Assembly (NCBI GenBank): GCA_963925895.1 | Contig: CAWUVH010000007.1 | Coordinates: forward strand, 1-64,000 | Direction of reading: 5' to 3' | Source: Eutrophovita sp913057845 | GTDB taxonomy: Bacteria > Pseudomonadota > Gammaproteobacteria > Burkholderiales > Eutrophovitaceae | DNA: 64,000 nucleotides | In this document: piece after piece, positions 17,463 to 25,656 of the stretch | Layout of the letters: the number at the start of each line of letters is the position of its first letter | Numbering within the stretch: the first letter of the stretch is position 1 | Notes under the pieces: generated by a model | The model's input: only the letters and a program-made list of their open reading frames with translations | Database searches by the model: none | Told to the model about the DNA's origin: nothing | Translations under genes and position numbers: made by a program

Positions 17463-18716
17463 ATGAAGACTGTAGTGGTTGGTGCGGGTGTCGTTGGAAT
17501 GACCACGGCGTGGTTTCTTGCTAAGCGTGGTCATCAAGTAGAAGTGATCGATCGAGACTCTGGGTCCGGGCTAGGTACGAGTTACGCGAATGGTGGACAG
17601 ATCTCTGTTAGTCAAGCCGAGCCATGGTCCAATCCTGGTGCACCATTTAAAATTCTTAAATGGTTAGGGCGTGAGGATGCGCCGCTTCTCTTTCGTATGA
17701 GGGCGGACTTGAACCAGTGGTCGTGGGGGCTTAGGTTTTTGTTTGAATGTCTACCGAGTAGAACGCGGCACAATATGCTGGATATTTTGAGGTTGGGTAT
17801 TTATAGTCGCCAGTGTTTGCAAGAGCTTCGACAGAGTGAGGGTCTTGAGTATCATCAGGTCACAAAGGGTATTCTGCAGATCCACACTGACGAGTCCGAG
17901 TTTGCAGCCGCTAATTTGCGCTTGGCCTCCTTGCTTGAATATGGTTTGGACATGTCTGTGTGCGCGACTGACGAACTGATTCGAATTGAGCCTGCGTTAC
18001 GGCAATCGACATTGCCTATTGTAGGAGCAACTTACGCTGCCGACGATGAATCGGGAGATGCGCATCTTTTTACCCGGCAACTGGAAGAGGCTTGCAAGCG
18101 ACGGTATGATGTGGCCTTCTCTTATGACACCAAAGTTATTGGTTTTGTTGGCTCGAATGATTCAATTGGTGGTCTACGTACAATCGATAAGGAAGGCGAG
18201 ATAAGGTTAAAGACGGCTGATGCTTACGTGATTGCTACAGGTAGTTTAACGGATGCTTTATTGCGACCGATAGGCCTTCGCGTTCCTATATTTCCTGTGA
18301 AAGGTTATTCCCTGACGGTTCCAGTGGTTGACCCAAGTTTGGCTCCAGAAGTATGCATTACAGACGAAAATGGAAAAGTTGCAATGTCACGGCTCGGTGG
18401 TTTTTTAAGATTGGCAGGTACCGCTGAGTTGAATGGGTATGATGTGTCGATTAATGAAGCGCGGTGCGCGGGTATTTTAAATCGAGTCAAGAAATTGTTC
18501 CCGTATGGGATGGATTACGACAACGCGCGGAAGTGGGCTGGATTGAGGCCTATGACACCCTCGAGCGTGCCATTAATAGGTCGTACAGGATTTGGTAACT
18601 TATTCTTAAATGCAGGGCATGGGACACTTGGTTGGACGTTGTCTTGTGGCTCTGGATCTGCAATTGCAGACATGGTGAGCGGTATAAAACCAGAGATCAA
18701 TTTTTCATTTCTTTAA
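17463..18716 (+). CDS. FAD-dependent D-amino acid dehydrogenase (DadA-like)
   Basis: A flavoprotein oxidoreductase of the DAO/DadA family, 417 residues. It begins with MKTVVVGAGVVGMTTAW, the dinucleotide-binding fold, followed by GLGTSYANGGQIS, which is characteristic of DadA, and the C-terminal GHGTLGWTLSCGSG. WAGLRPMTPSSVPLIG is also a DadA signature. The reaction in the family is oxidative deamination of D-amino acids (D-alanine in E. coli) with electrons passed to quinone at the inner membrane. The start was moved from a TTG at 17439 to the ATG at 17463 for homology and an upstream GAGGAAG. An alternative is an L-proline-type or opine dehydrogenase. It is followed by a strong terminator. 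Confidence 0.9.
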   Translation: MKTVVVGAGVVGMTTAWFLAKRGHQVEVIDRDSGSGLGTSYANGGQISVSQAEPWSNPGAPFKILKWLGREDAPLLFRMRADLNQWSWGLRFLFECLPSRTRHNMLDILRLGIYSRQCLQELRQSEGLEYHQVTKGILQIHTDESEFAAANLRLASLLEYGLDMSVCATDELIRIEPALRQSTLPIVGATYAADDESGDAHLFTRQLEEACKRRYDVAFSYDTKVIGFVGSNDSIGGLRTIDKEGEIRLKTADAYVIATGSLTDALLRPIGLRVPIFPVKGYSLTVPVVDPSLAPEVCITDENGKVAMSRLGGFLRLAGTAELNGYDVSINEARCAGILNRVKKLFPYGMDYDNARKWAGLRPMTPSSVPLIGRTGFGNLFLNAGHGTLGWTLSCGSGSAIADMVSGIKPEINFSFL

Positions 18717-18743
18717 ATGTACTTTCAATAAATGATGTTTGAT

Positions 18744-18776
18744 AAAAAAAGCCCACATATATGTGGGCTTTTTTTT
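18744..18776. terminator. Bidirectional Rho-independent terminator
   Basis: GCCCACA (18751-18757) and TGTGGGC (18762-18768) pair around a TATA loop; seven A precede and eight T follow. It sits between the convergent DadA-like and PuuD-like genes and can end both transcripts. Confidence 0.92.
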
Positions 18777-18797
18777 AGGACGGTTTGTAGGGGGCTA

Positions 18798-19400
18798 TTA
18801 CCAGATTAAAGCGCCGCCTCCATTTTGTTGTGCAACCATCATATACAGCATAGGAATTGAGAGCATGGTATTAAATCTCGAACCCATCATCGCTATCTTC
18901 GCAGCAGCAGCCTTTTGGGCGGCTTCAACAGTTACAATCCCAAGAGCTTTCTTTTGGGCGGGCCAGATAATGAACCAAACATTAGCCGCCATAACGAGAG
19001 CCATCCACATGCCAATGCCGATGGCTAGATATCCATTGCCAAATGATAGGGCAGTTGTTAAGTAACCCTGCCCTTGAGCTAGTAATACACCGGTAACCAC
19101 AGTCGCAAGAGCGCCATACCGGAACCAAAATAGTGCGGCTGGTGCAATGACTTTGCCGATTGCTGGTTTTTGTTCGTCGGGTATCTTTGGCATCGAAGGC
19201 ATCTGTACAAAATTGAAATACCACAATATGCCTATCCACATCACGCCGGCGAGAACATGCAACCAACGCATGATAAAGATTCCCCAAGCATGTGACATAC
19301 TGCTGGCGTCTCCCATGCTTGATGCGATGAGCAGCAGAGCTACCAGAATCACTACGCCAGCAAGAACAGTCTTGCCTAGCGATTGAAATATTGCAGTCAT
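18798..19400 (-). CDS. Short urate hydroxylase (PuuD)-like membrane protein
   Basis: A 200-residue integral membrane protein resembling the urate-oxidase N-terminal membrane domain of PuuD, but without the C-terminal cytochrome c domain. About five hydrophobic segments are seen. Typical elements are the MRWLHVLAGVMWIGILWYFNF region (contains His) and ANVWFIIWPAQKKALG. The start was placed at 19400 because AGGGAGAT lies just upstream; the frame continues to 19529 without a ribosome site and with a hydrophilic, unlike-family leader. No purine-degradation genes adjoin, so a urate role is doubtful. Related short proteins are widespread and uncharacterised. It could be a heme-binding membrane protein. 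Confidence 0.75.
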   Translation of the reverse strand: MTAIFQSLGKTVLAGVVILVALLLIASSMGDASSMSHAWGIFIMRWLHVLAGVMWIGILWYFNFVQMPSMPKIPDEQKPAIGKVIAPAALFWFRYGALATVVTGVLLAQGQGYLTTALSFGNGYLAIGIGMWMALVMAANVWFIIWPAQKKALGIVTVEAAQKAAAAKIAMMGSRFNTMLSIPMLYMMVAQQNGGGALIW

Positions 19401-19609
19401 AAATATCTCCCTGTATTTAGAATCCACTTTTAGTTTCTCGCTCGCACGTTTAATTTCGTGTTCACTTGCCAGATTAGTGAGTTTGGACACTATCCAGCTG
19501 GCCGAAGTATAGCCTAGAAGTAAACACAATCAAAGAAGCGTGATCCGACTTTGATGCCTGCCCAAGATCACTTGCCTTTCGTCAGGGACGCTCTAGGATC
19601 CAGTTCGGT

Positions 19610-20572
19610 TCAGCTTGTCACTGGAATCTCTAATGCGTGACCTATCCTTGATGCTTTGAGTGCTTGATTCAGTTTTACCAAGTCTTGGTTGGGGATCTTC
19701 ACAAGTGGGGGACGGACGTGTGCCTGTTCGATTCGGCCGAGTAAAACGAGCGCTTCTTTCATTCGATTGTGCATATCGAGAAAGGGTGGGGTATAAAACA
19801 CCTGAGCCAGAGGGTAAATACGATCGTTGATAGCTTGGGCAAGCTCTAAGTTCTTACTTTTCACTGCTTGAAATAGCTGAACTTGCAGATCGACAATCAC
19901 GCTGCCGGCTCCTGATAGCAATCCATTCGCACCCATGCTGAGTGAGGCCATTAGCCAGGAGCTATGGGTAGTAAGCACATTGATGGGGTTGGAAAGAGAT
20001 TGAAACGTCTTGATGTGTTTTTCATGCAACATCGGATCGTTCGACCAGTCTTTGATGGCTTTAATGTTAGGTATGGCATCAAATAATTTGAGTAGTGTGT
20101 CGAAGGGGTAACCCAGTCCAGTTGACATTGGGTATTGGAAGCAAATTAGGGGCAGATCTGTTGCATTCGCTATTTCACTAAAGTGAGCGATCGCCATTTC
20201 TGGACGTAGTTGGCCACCCATAGACATGGTATTGGGTGGAAAGACCAGTAAACAGGAGGCACCTGATGCATCTGCCATTTTCGCGATTCGTGCAGCTTCC
20301 AGACTTCCGTCGGCATAGACCCCATTGATGACAGGACATTGGTCCCCAATCTCGTCCATCGTTGAGCCAAGTATTTGTTGTTGTTCCTCAAAAGAGCAGG
20401 CATGTACTTCGGAAGCGTGGCCGTTAACTGTTACCGCAGACACGCCTGGAACCAGTGCGCAATCTTTGGTGTGTTTGCGCGTAGCAGGATCATTGATACT
20501 GAGGTCTTCGTTGAGAATCAATAACGTCGCGGGGATGACCCCATTTGGTACAAATTTTTTAAACGCAGGCAC
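19610..20572 (-). CDS. Dihydrodipicolinate synthase (DapA) family aldolase
   Basis: A 320-residue TIM-barrel class I aldolase/dehydratase of the DapA/NAL superfamily. The Schiff-base lysine is in IKAIKDWSND (near residue 166), and the catalytic Tyr in CFQYPMS takes the place of the usual YNxP Tyr. GHASEVHACSFEEQ corresponds to the GTTGE...L.xxE region, changed here to NGHASE, as in catabolic members rather than true lysine-biosynthetic DapA. Family members cleave or condense pyruvate-type 2-oxo acids, or act as 5-dehydro-4-deoxyglucarate dehydratases. The gene is alone, divergent from the haloalkane dehalogenase gene run. Reaction not determined. Confidence 0.88.
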   Translation of the reverse strand: MPAFKKFVPNGVIPATLLILNEDLSINDPATRKHTKDCALVPGVSAVTVNGHASEVHACSFEEQQQILGSTMDEIGDQCPVINGVYADGSLEAARIAKMADASGASCLLVFPPNTMSMGGQLRPEMAIAHFSEIANATDLPLICFQYPMSTGLGYPFDTLLKLFDAIPNIKAIKDWSNDPMLHEKHIKTFQSLSNPINVLTTHSSWLMASLSMGANGLLSGAGSVIVDLQVQLFQAVKSKNLELAQAINDRIYPLAQVFYTPPFLDMHNRMKEALVLLGRIEQAHVRPPLVKIPNQDLVKLNQALKASRIGHALEIPVTS

Positions 20573-20712
20573 GAGTTTTTCTCCGATGTGAATTGGTCAA
20601 AGACGTTCCTACAGTTGGACGCAGCAACGTGATTCATAACTCTAGCCGACACTATATATAAAGGATGCGGTTCTCGTAGAGCAAAAGATCAGTGTGTGTC
20701 GTAATATTGTGT

Positions 20713-20743
20713 CAGTGAAAATATATATATGCTCATATCACTG
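20713..20743. promoter_or_regulatory. Inverted repeat upstream of the crotonase-dehalogenase run
   Basis: CAGTGA (20713-20718) and TCACTG (20738-20743) flank an AT-rich centre containing a run of alternating AT. The repeat lies 40-70 bases before the GTG start of the crotonase gene, where a regulator would act. It could be an operator or part of a leader hairpin. No regulator gene lies beside it. Confidence 0.4.
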
Positions 20744-20782
20744 TTAAAGCGCGCAGCATAAAAATTGATATAGGAGGTAAAA

Positions 20783-21574
20783 GTGGAATTTGAAACGATG
20801 CTATTTAAAGTTGAGGACAACATTGCGAGAATTACGATCAATCGTGAAAGCTCATTTAATGCCGTCAATGGTCAGGCAGCTAAAGATCTTCACGATATTG
20901 TTAATTTTATGGCGAGCAGCAAAGACGTGCGTGCAGTGGTGATTACTGGCAGTGGTGATAAGGCTTTTTGTGCAGGTGGTGATGTTGCTGAATTCCACGC
21001 GAACAAGCATCGTCTAGAAGCGTTGGTGCGCGAAATGACAGGATATCTCCATATCGCTATTTCGCGTTTAGCCTGGTTAGATGCGCCCGTTATTGCCGCG
21101 GTGAATGGTGCTGCGGCTGGAGCTGGATTGAGTCTAGCTGCATGTTGTGACTTAGTCATAGCCTCTGACACAGCAAAGTTTACCAGTGCGTACACGCGAA
21201 TTGGCCTCACACCAGATGGAAGTTCTACTTACTTTTTAACTCGAGTTATTGGACGTCGTCGTGCGCTCGAGTTATATCTAACAAATCGAACACTAACAGC
21301 CCAAGAGGCTCTTGATTGGGGGCTCGTTAATCGGATTGTGCCAGCCGCCGACTTGCAACAGGAAGTGGACAAATTGGCTCGAGATCTTGCTGCGGGCCCT
21401 ACATTGGCGCATGGAGGCGTAAAAAGACTGGTGCTTATGTCGCCTAACGACACGCTTGAATCACAAATGGAGCGGGAAACTAGAGAAATTGCGCGGATGG
21501 TCGGTACCGAGGATGCTAAGAACGGGATTACTGCGTTCATTAATAAACAAAAGCCCGCATTCGAAGGGCGATAA
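20783..21574 (+). CDS. Enoyl-CoA hydratase/isomerase family protein (crotonase fold)
   Basis: A 263-residue crotonase-fold protein. AFCAGGDVAEF and NGAAAGAGLSLAACCDL build the CoA-binding site and oxyanion hole. The two hydratase glutamates are absent: the first position reads GLSLAA, and the second region reads LTPDGSST with Asp145. That pattern is seen in PaaG-type delta-isomerases and in 4-chlorobenzoyl-CoA dehalogenase, where this Asp is the nucleophile; Tyr137 stands where that dehalogenase has Trp. A simple hydratase role is thus unlikely. The GTG start has an excellent TAGGAGG six bases before it. It is the first gene of the long plus-strand run and lies 16 bases before the haloalkane dehalogenase. 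Confidence 0.88.
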   Translation: MEFETMLFKVEDNIARITINRESSFNAVNGQAAKDLHDIVNFMASSKDVRAVVITGSGDKAFCAGGDVAEFHANKHRLEALVREMTGYLHIAISRLAWLDAPVIAAVNGAAAGAGLSLAACCDLVIASDTAKFTSAYTRIGLTPDGSSTYFLTRVIGRRRALELYLTNRTLTAQEALDWGLVNRIVPAADLQQEVDKLARDLAAGPTLAHGGVKRLVLMSPNDTLESQMERETREIARMVGTEDAKNGITAFINKQKPAFEGR

Positions 21575-21590
21575 CAAAGGAGTGGGTCTT

Positions 21591-22478
21591 ATGCCTAGCG
21601 ATCAACCGTTTGCAGCAAAGAAGTCGATCCAAGTCAATGGTAAGCAGATGGCCTATATCGATGTGGGCGAAGGTGATTCGATTGTTTTTCAGCATGGAAA
21701 TCCTACTTCATCATATCTATGGCGCAATATCATGCCTCACTGTGAGGGGTTAGGGCGACTGATCGCATGTGATCTGATTGGTATGGGTGATTCGGAAAAA
21801 CTGCCAGAGTCCAATGCGAGTCGTTACTCGTATGCGGAGCAAAGGGAATACCTGTTTGGGGCTTGGGAGCAATTAGACTTGGGAGATCGAATCATTTTTG
21901 TCATCCATGATTGGGGTTCCGCTTTGGCCTTTGAGTGGGCATCAAAGAACGACCAGCGAGTGCAAGGTATCGTGTACATGGAATCGATTGTTGATGTGCT
22001 TACTTGGGATGATTGGCCAGAAAATGCGCGTAAGGTATTCCAAGCATTTCGCTCTCCCGCTGGAGAAGAAATGATTTTAGACAAAAATGTATTCATTGAG
22101 CGTGTGCTCCCAGGGTCTATCTCGCGCACATTGAGTGACAGTGAGATGGCTGAATATCGACGGCCTTTCCAAAACCCTGGAGAGGAGAGAAGGCCTACTT
22201 TGTCGTGGCCTAGAGAGATCCCCATTGAGGGTGAGCCTGCTGAGGTGGTGAATGTAGTTAGAGATTATTCCCGGTGGCTTGGGTCGTCCCAGGTTCCCAA
22301 ACTCTTCATTAATGCGGATCCTGGTTCTATCTTGGTTGGGCGGCAAAGAGATCTGTGTCGTCATTGGCCGAATCAAACTGAGGTTACGGTATCTGGGTTG
22401 CATTTTTTACAGGAAGACAGCCCTGGAGAGATAGGGGCACATATTTCAAGCTTCGTCCAGCGAATTCGGTTTCAATAA
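21591..22478 (+). CDS. dhaA: Haloalkane dehalogenase (LinB/DhaA type)
   Basis: An alpha/beta hydrolase that replaces a halogen on an alkyl carbon with hydroxyl, releasing halide. The 295 residues are close to LinB in length and motifs. The full catalytic pentad is visible: nucleophile Asp107 in HDWGSAL, Trp108 and Asn37 (HGNPTSS) as halide-stabilisers, Glu131 in YMESI as acid, and His271 in GLHFLQEDSP as base. Each is one less than in LinB numbering. The Asn and Glu positions place it in subfamily HLD-II. The ATG at 21591 was chosen for AAAGGAG eight to fourteen bases upstream; the longer open frame overlaps the crotonase gene. No signal peptide, so it is cytoplasmic. Confidence 0.94.
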   Translation: MPSDQPFAAKKSIQVNGKQMAYIDVGEGDSIVFQHGNPTSSYLWRNIMPHCEGLGRLIACDLIGMGDSEKLPESNASRYSYAEQREYLFGAWEQLDLGDRIIFVIHDWGSALAFEWASKNDQRVQGIVYMESIVDVLTWDDWPENARKVFQAFRSPAGEEMILDKNVFIERVLPGSISRTLSDSEMAEYRRPFQNPGEERRPTLSWPREIPIEGEPAEVVNVVRDYSRWLGSSQVPKLFINADPGSILVGRQRDLCRHWPNQTEVTVSGLHFLQEDSPGEIGAHISSFVQRIRFQ

Positions 22479-22508
22479 ATAACGGGCTAAATTTACAATT
22501 CTTCTGAT

Positions 22509-24179
22509 ATGTATGATCTTTTAGTTAAAAATGGAATAATCATAGACGGCACCGGACTTCCAGCCTATCGCGCTGACGTGGGTGTCAGCGGTGGGGTTAT
22601 CGTTGAGATTGGAGAGTTAAACACTTCGGGTAAGCGAGTGATTGACGCAGAGGGCCTCATTGTGTCGCCTGGATTTATTGACCCACATACTCATTATGAT
22701 GCTCAGATTTGTTGGGATACATTGGTTACGCCATCTTCTTGGCATGGAGTGACTTCGGTTGTTTTGGGAAATTGTGGTGTTGGCATTGCTCCGTGCCACT
22801 CGGATGCACGTGAGGTCGCCATGCGCGACCTTGAAAATGTTGAAGCAATTCCATTCGAGGTTTTAGAAAAAGGGATCACCTGGGATTGGGAGTCATTTCC
22901 AGAATTTATGGACTTCGCGCAGAGACAAAAAATTGGGGTAAATACTGCTTTTTTGGCCCCATTGAGTCCATTTAGGCATTTTGTGATGGGTCAAGAATCT
23001 ATCGAAAGAGCTGCGGAGGAGGGTGAAATGTGTGAGATAGCTCGTCTACTTGGTGAGGCAATGGACCATGGGGCATTTGGGTTCTCCAGCACGATACTTA
23101 ATCAACATATGGGTTTTGGTGGGAAACCGTTAGCTTGTCGCAATGCCAGTCGAGCGGAATTAAAAGCATATGCGAACACATTAAAGAAACGCAACAAAGG
23201 TGCGATTGAGATTGCGTTGACTCGACAGTTGGGAGTGCTGGAGGAGGATCAATGCGACATTCTTGATATGTTGCTTGACGAGAGTGGACGGCCTGTCACG
23301 TTTATCGCGATGTTTGATCGAGATGACATTTCAGAGGCGGTTCGAGAGAGCCTTCGACGCGCAAAACCAATGATTGAGAAAGGCGCTAGACCGCAGACAT
23401 CACCCCTACCGCTAACGCGCGAGATGGATATGCGTAACCCTTTTTCATTTGCGTCGTTCCCCTCTTGGAAGCGTGTTTTCCAAAACAAATCTAAGGAGGC
23501 TCAGAAGCTCATTTATGCTGATCCGGAATTCAGAAAGCAGTTTAGGGAGGATTTAAAAACCCCAACTGGATTTGCTGACTGGGAACGAATTACTTTGCAT
23601 CATGCGCGCAGTGAGGAGCTTACCCCATTTGTTGATTTGCCCGTTTCGGAAATCGCGCATGCGCAAGGGAAAGATCCGGTAGACGCTTTTCTCGACATTG
23701 CGGTCACCGATGACTTAGCCTGCGAATTTACGATTCAATCATTTAATACCCGAATTGATCGTATGGCCGAGCTGTTGAACGATCCTTCGATACTGATTGG
23801 TTTGGGCGACGGTGGCGCACATGTTGATATGCTGTGTGATTCAGGATATCCAACATATCTATTGGGGACCTGGGTTCGCGAAAGAGGCGTTTTGTCTCTA
23901 GAGGAGGGAGTGAGACGTCTGACTTCTGATCCAGCAGATCTGTTTGGGATTAGAGATCGCGGACGCCTTCGCCGAGGGTATGCTGCGGATATTACAATAT
24001 TCGATGCGGCTGAGATCGGCTCTTCGGAGCGGCCTGAGCGTCGTTACGATTTGCCCGGTGGTGCTAAGCGTATGGTCATGCCTTCGCGAGGTATTAAATA
24101 CACAATCGTTAATGGCATCATTGCTTGGAAGGATGGTTTTGAGCAGTCAGCAAATAATGGAGTGGTTTTAAAATCTTAA
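22509..24179 (+). CDS. N-acyl-D-amino-acid deacylase family amidohydrolase
   Basis: A 556-residue metal-dependent amidohydrolase of the D-aminoacylase group. The N-terminal beta-sandwich (DLLVKNGIIIDGTG) leads to GFIDPHTHYDAQ with the HxH metal ligands. GNCGVGIAP holds the cysteine ligand known from D-aminoacylase, ITLHHARSE gives a His ligand region, and GLGDGGAHVDML gives the catalytic Asp. The C terminus RRGYAADITIFDA closes the sandwich. The family hydrolyses N-acyl-D-amino acids or related amides and cyclic ureas. It follows the dehalogenase by 30 bases. With the DadA-like enzyme elsewhere in the window it suggests use of D-amino-acid derivatives, by inference. Confidence 0.9.
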   Translation: MYDLLVKNGIIIDGTGLPAYRADVGVSGGVIVEIGELNTSGKRVIDAEGLIVSPGFIDPHTHYDAQICWDTLVTPSSWHGVTSVVLGNCGVGIAPCHSDAREVAMRDLENVEAIPFEVLEKGITWDWESFPEFMDFAQRQKIGVNTAFLAPLSPFRHFVMGQESIERAAEEGEMCEIARLLGEAMDHGAFGFSSTILNQHMGFGGKPLACRNASRAELKAYANTLKKRNKGAIEIALTRQLGVLEEDQCDILDMLLDESGRPVTFIAMFDRDDISEAVRESLRRAKPMIEKGARPQTSPLPLTREMDMRNPFSFASFPSWKRVFQNKSKEAQKLIYADPEFRKQFREDLKTPTGFADWERITLHHARSEELTPFVDLPVSEIAHAQGKDPVDAFLDIAVTDDLACEFTIQSFNTRIDRMAELLNDPSILIGLGDGGAHVDMLCDSGYPTYLLGTWVRERGVLSLEEGVRRLTSDPADLFGIRDRGRLRRGYAADITIFDAAEIGSSERPERRYDLPGGAKRMVMPSRGIKYTIVNGIIAWKDGFEQSANNGVVLKS

Positions 24180-24202
24180 GTAGGTTTTAAGCGGGGCAGT
24201 TT

Positions 24203-24550
24203 ATGTATATGAATGTAAGACGATTTATGTTGACCCTTTGTGTTTTTGCAGCCGGTATTGTGCCATCACATGCAGAGCAAATACAAAAACAATTCATAAC
24301 GTCACAGGAGGTCCACGAGTGGTCAATGAGCTCTGATGCAGACATCAGAAATAAATTTTCTGGTTTTGTTTTCGGTATTCACGATGCGTTTAACGAACTG
24401 TTTTTTTGTACACAAAGCAGTGTTTCTCGGTTAGATATAGAGCTCACGGCGCGAGCGTATTTGAGCGCTAATAGTCAGTTGCGTCATAAATCTGGAGCGG
24501 ATGTTGTTAGGCAATCTTTGTCTGATGCTTATAAGTGTGGCAAACGTTAA
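24203..24550 (+). CDS. Rap1a/Tai-like small exported protein
   Basis: A 115-residue protein with a signal peptide (hydrophobic residues about 9-20, cleavage likely after SHA near residue 24). The mature part fits the Rap1a/Tai fold pattern: FSGFVFGIHDAFNELFFC, then a central helix, a YLSANSQLRHKSGADVV segment and a final conserved Cys (YKCGKR), giving a probable disulfide between the two cysteines. The founding members are immunity proteins against type VI amidase effectors, but most members have no known partner. No effector or secretion gene is nearby. The ATG triplet of the esterase follows the stop with no gap. Function not known. Confidence 0.65.
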   Translation: MYMNVRRFMLTLCVFAAGIVPSHAEQIQKQFITSQEVHEWSMSSDADIRNKFSGFVFGIHDAFNELFFCTQSSVSRLDIELTARAYLSANSQLRHKSGADVVRQSLSDAYKCGKR

Positions 24551-25651
24551 ATGTCTCTGAGAAAAAGAAGTCATCCGAGGGGGGAATTAGTGCGGTTGGA
24601 GCACGTTTCTAAGGTTCTGAAGAACAACCCTCTGAAGGATCCTTACCGGCGGGAGATCTTAGTCTGGTTACCTCCAGGTTATTCGTCTAATACGACACAG
24701 CGATACCCGGTTTTCTATGATTTGGCTGGGTTTACGGGGTCAGGTCCCGCACGATTGAATTGGAAGCCTTTTGGTGAAAATATGGCTGAGCGATTAGAGC
24801 GCTTAGTTCACGAGAAAAAGATTGGCCCAGTGATTGTGGTATTTCCAGATTGTTTTACATCTCTTGGTGGTAATCAATATATCAATTCCTCCGCGTTGGG
24901 TCGTTATGATGACTATTTAAACCTAGAGATTGTTCCTTTTGTGGATGGTATGTTTCGCACCAAATCATCAGCCAAACATCGCGCCTGTTTTGGCAAATCA
25001 TCTGGTGGTTACGGGGCAATGGTTCAAGGTATGAATCACCCTGATGTTTGGGGCGCTGTTGCTAACCTGTCTGGTGACGCTTATTTCGATTTTATTTATC
25101 GTCGGGATTGGCCAAACACATTGGATGCATTAGCAAAATATCGTGTTGCTAGTTACTCCCCCAAAGAGGGTTCAAAGAGTGAGCAAGGTAGGCGAGAGCT
25201 TGTTAAGCATGGGATGGACGACGGGAGAATCAAACGTTTTTTGAAAGCAACTTGGGCGCGAGAAAAAGTATCGTCTTCAGAGGGGCATTGTTTGATGAAC
25301 CTTTGTATGGCAGCCACATATGATGCCGATCCAAAAGCGCCACTTGGTTTTCGAGTGCCATTTGATATGGATACAGGAGAGTTAATTGAGGCGCGTTGGA
25401 ACTGTTGGTTGGCTCATGACCCTATCAATTTGGTAAAACGTTTCGGCAGTAATTTGAAGAAGTTACAAGGAGTTTGGATAGAGTGCGGGACGAGAGATCA
25501 ATACTTCATCCATTATGGATCACGTATTTTGTCAGAACGATTACATGATCTCGGTGTTGCGCATGTGTACGAAGAATTTGATGACAACCATTCAGATCTT
25601 GACTATAGACTCGATAGAAGTTTGCCGTTCTTGTTTAAGGCGATTGGTTAG
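24551..25651 (+). CDS. Alpha/beta-hydrolase esterase (esterase D/Fes-like)
   Basis: A 366-residue protein of the putative-esterase family (esterase D, Fes, mycolyltransferase fold). The nucleophile elbow is GKSSGGYGAM near residue 156, with the second Ser of GKSSG at the GxSxG centre. DDYLNLEIVPFVDGMF precedes it as usual in this family. A late EFDDNHSDLDYRL supplies a His that could be the base. There is no signal peptide. It starts directly after the Rap1a-like stop and ends six bases before the sirtuin gene. It probably cleaves an ester or thioester of a small substrate; the acyl group cannot be told from the sequence. Confidence 0.82.
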   Translation: MSLRKRSHPRGELVRLEHVSKVLKNNPLKDPYRREILVWLPPGYSSNTTQRYPVFYDLAGFTGSGPARLNWKPFGENMAERLERLVHEKKIGPVIVVFPDCFTSLGGNQYINSSALGRYDDYLNLEIVPFVDGMFRTKSSAKHRACFGKSSGGYGAMVQGMNHPDVWGAVANLSGDAYFDFIYRRDWPNTLDALAKYRVASYSPKEGSKSEQGRRELVKHGMDDGRIKRFLKATWAREKVSSSEGHCLMNLCMAATYDADPKAPLGFRVPFDMDTGELIEARWNCWLAHDPINLVKRFGSNLKKLQGVWIECGTRDQYFIHYGSRILSERLHDLGVAHVYEEFDDNHSDLDYRLDRSLPFLFKAIG

Positions 25652-25656
25652 CACTG

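Noticed and set aside
19401..19529. A 43-residue N-terminal leader on the PuuD-like protein
   Set aside because: It is hydrophilic, lacks a ribosome site, and AGGGAGAT precedes the inner ATG.
21456..21590. A 45-residue extension of the haloalkane dehalogenase
   Set aside because: It overlaps the crotonase gene, while AAAGGAG and LinB-like length support the ATG at 21591.
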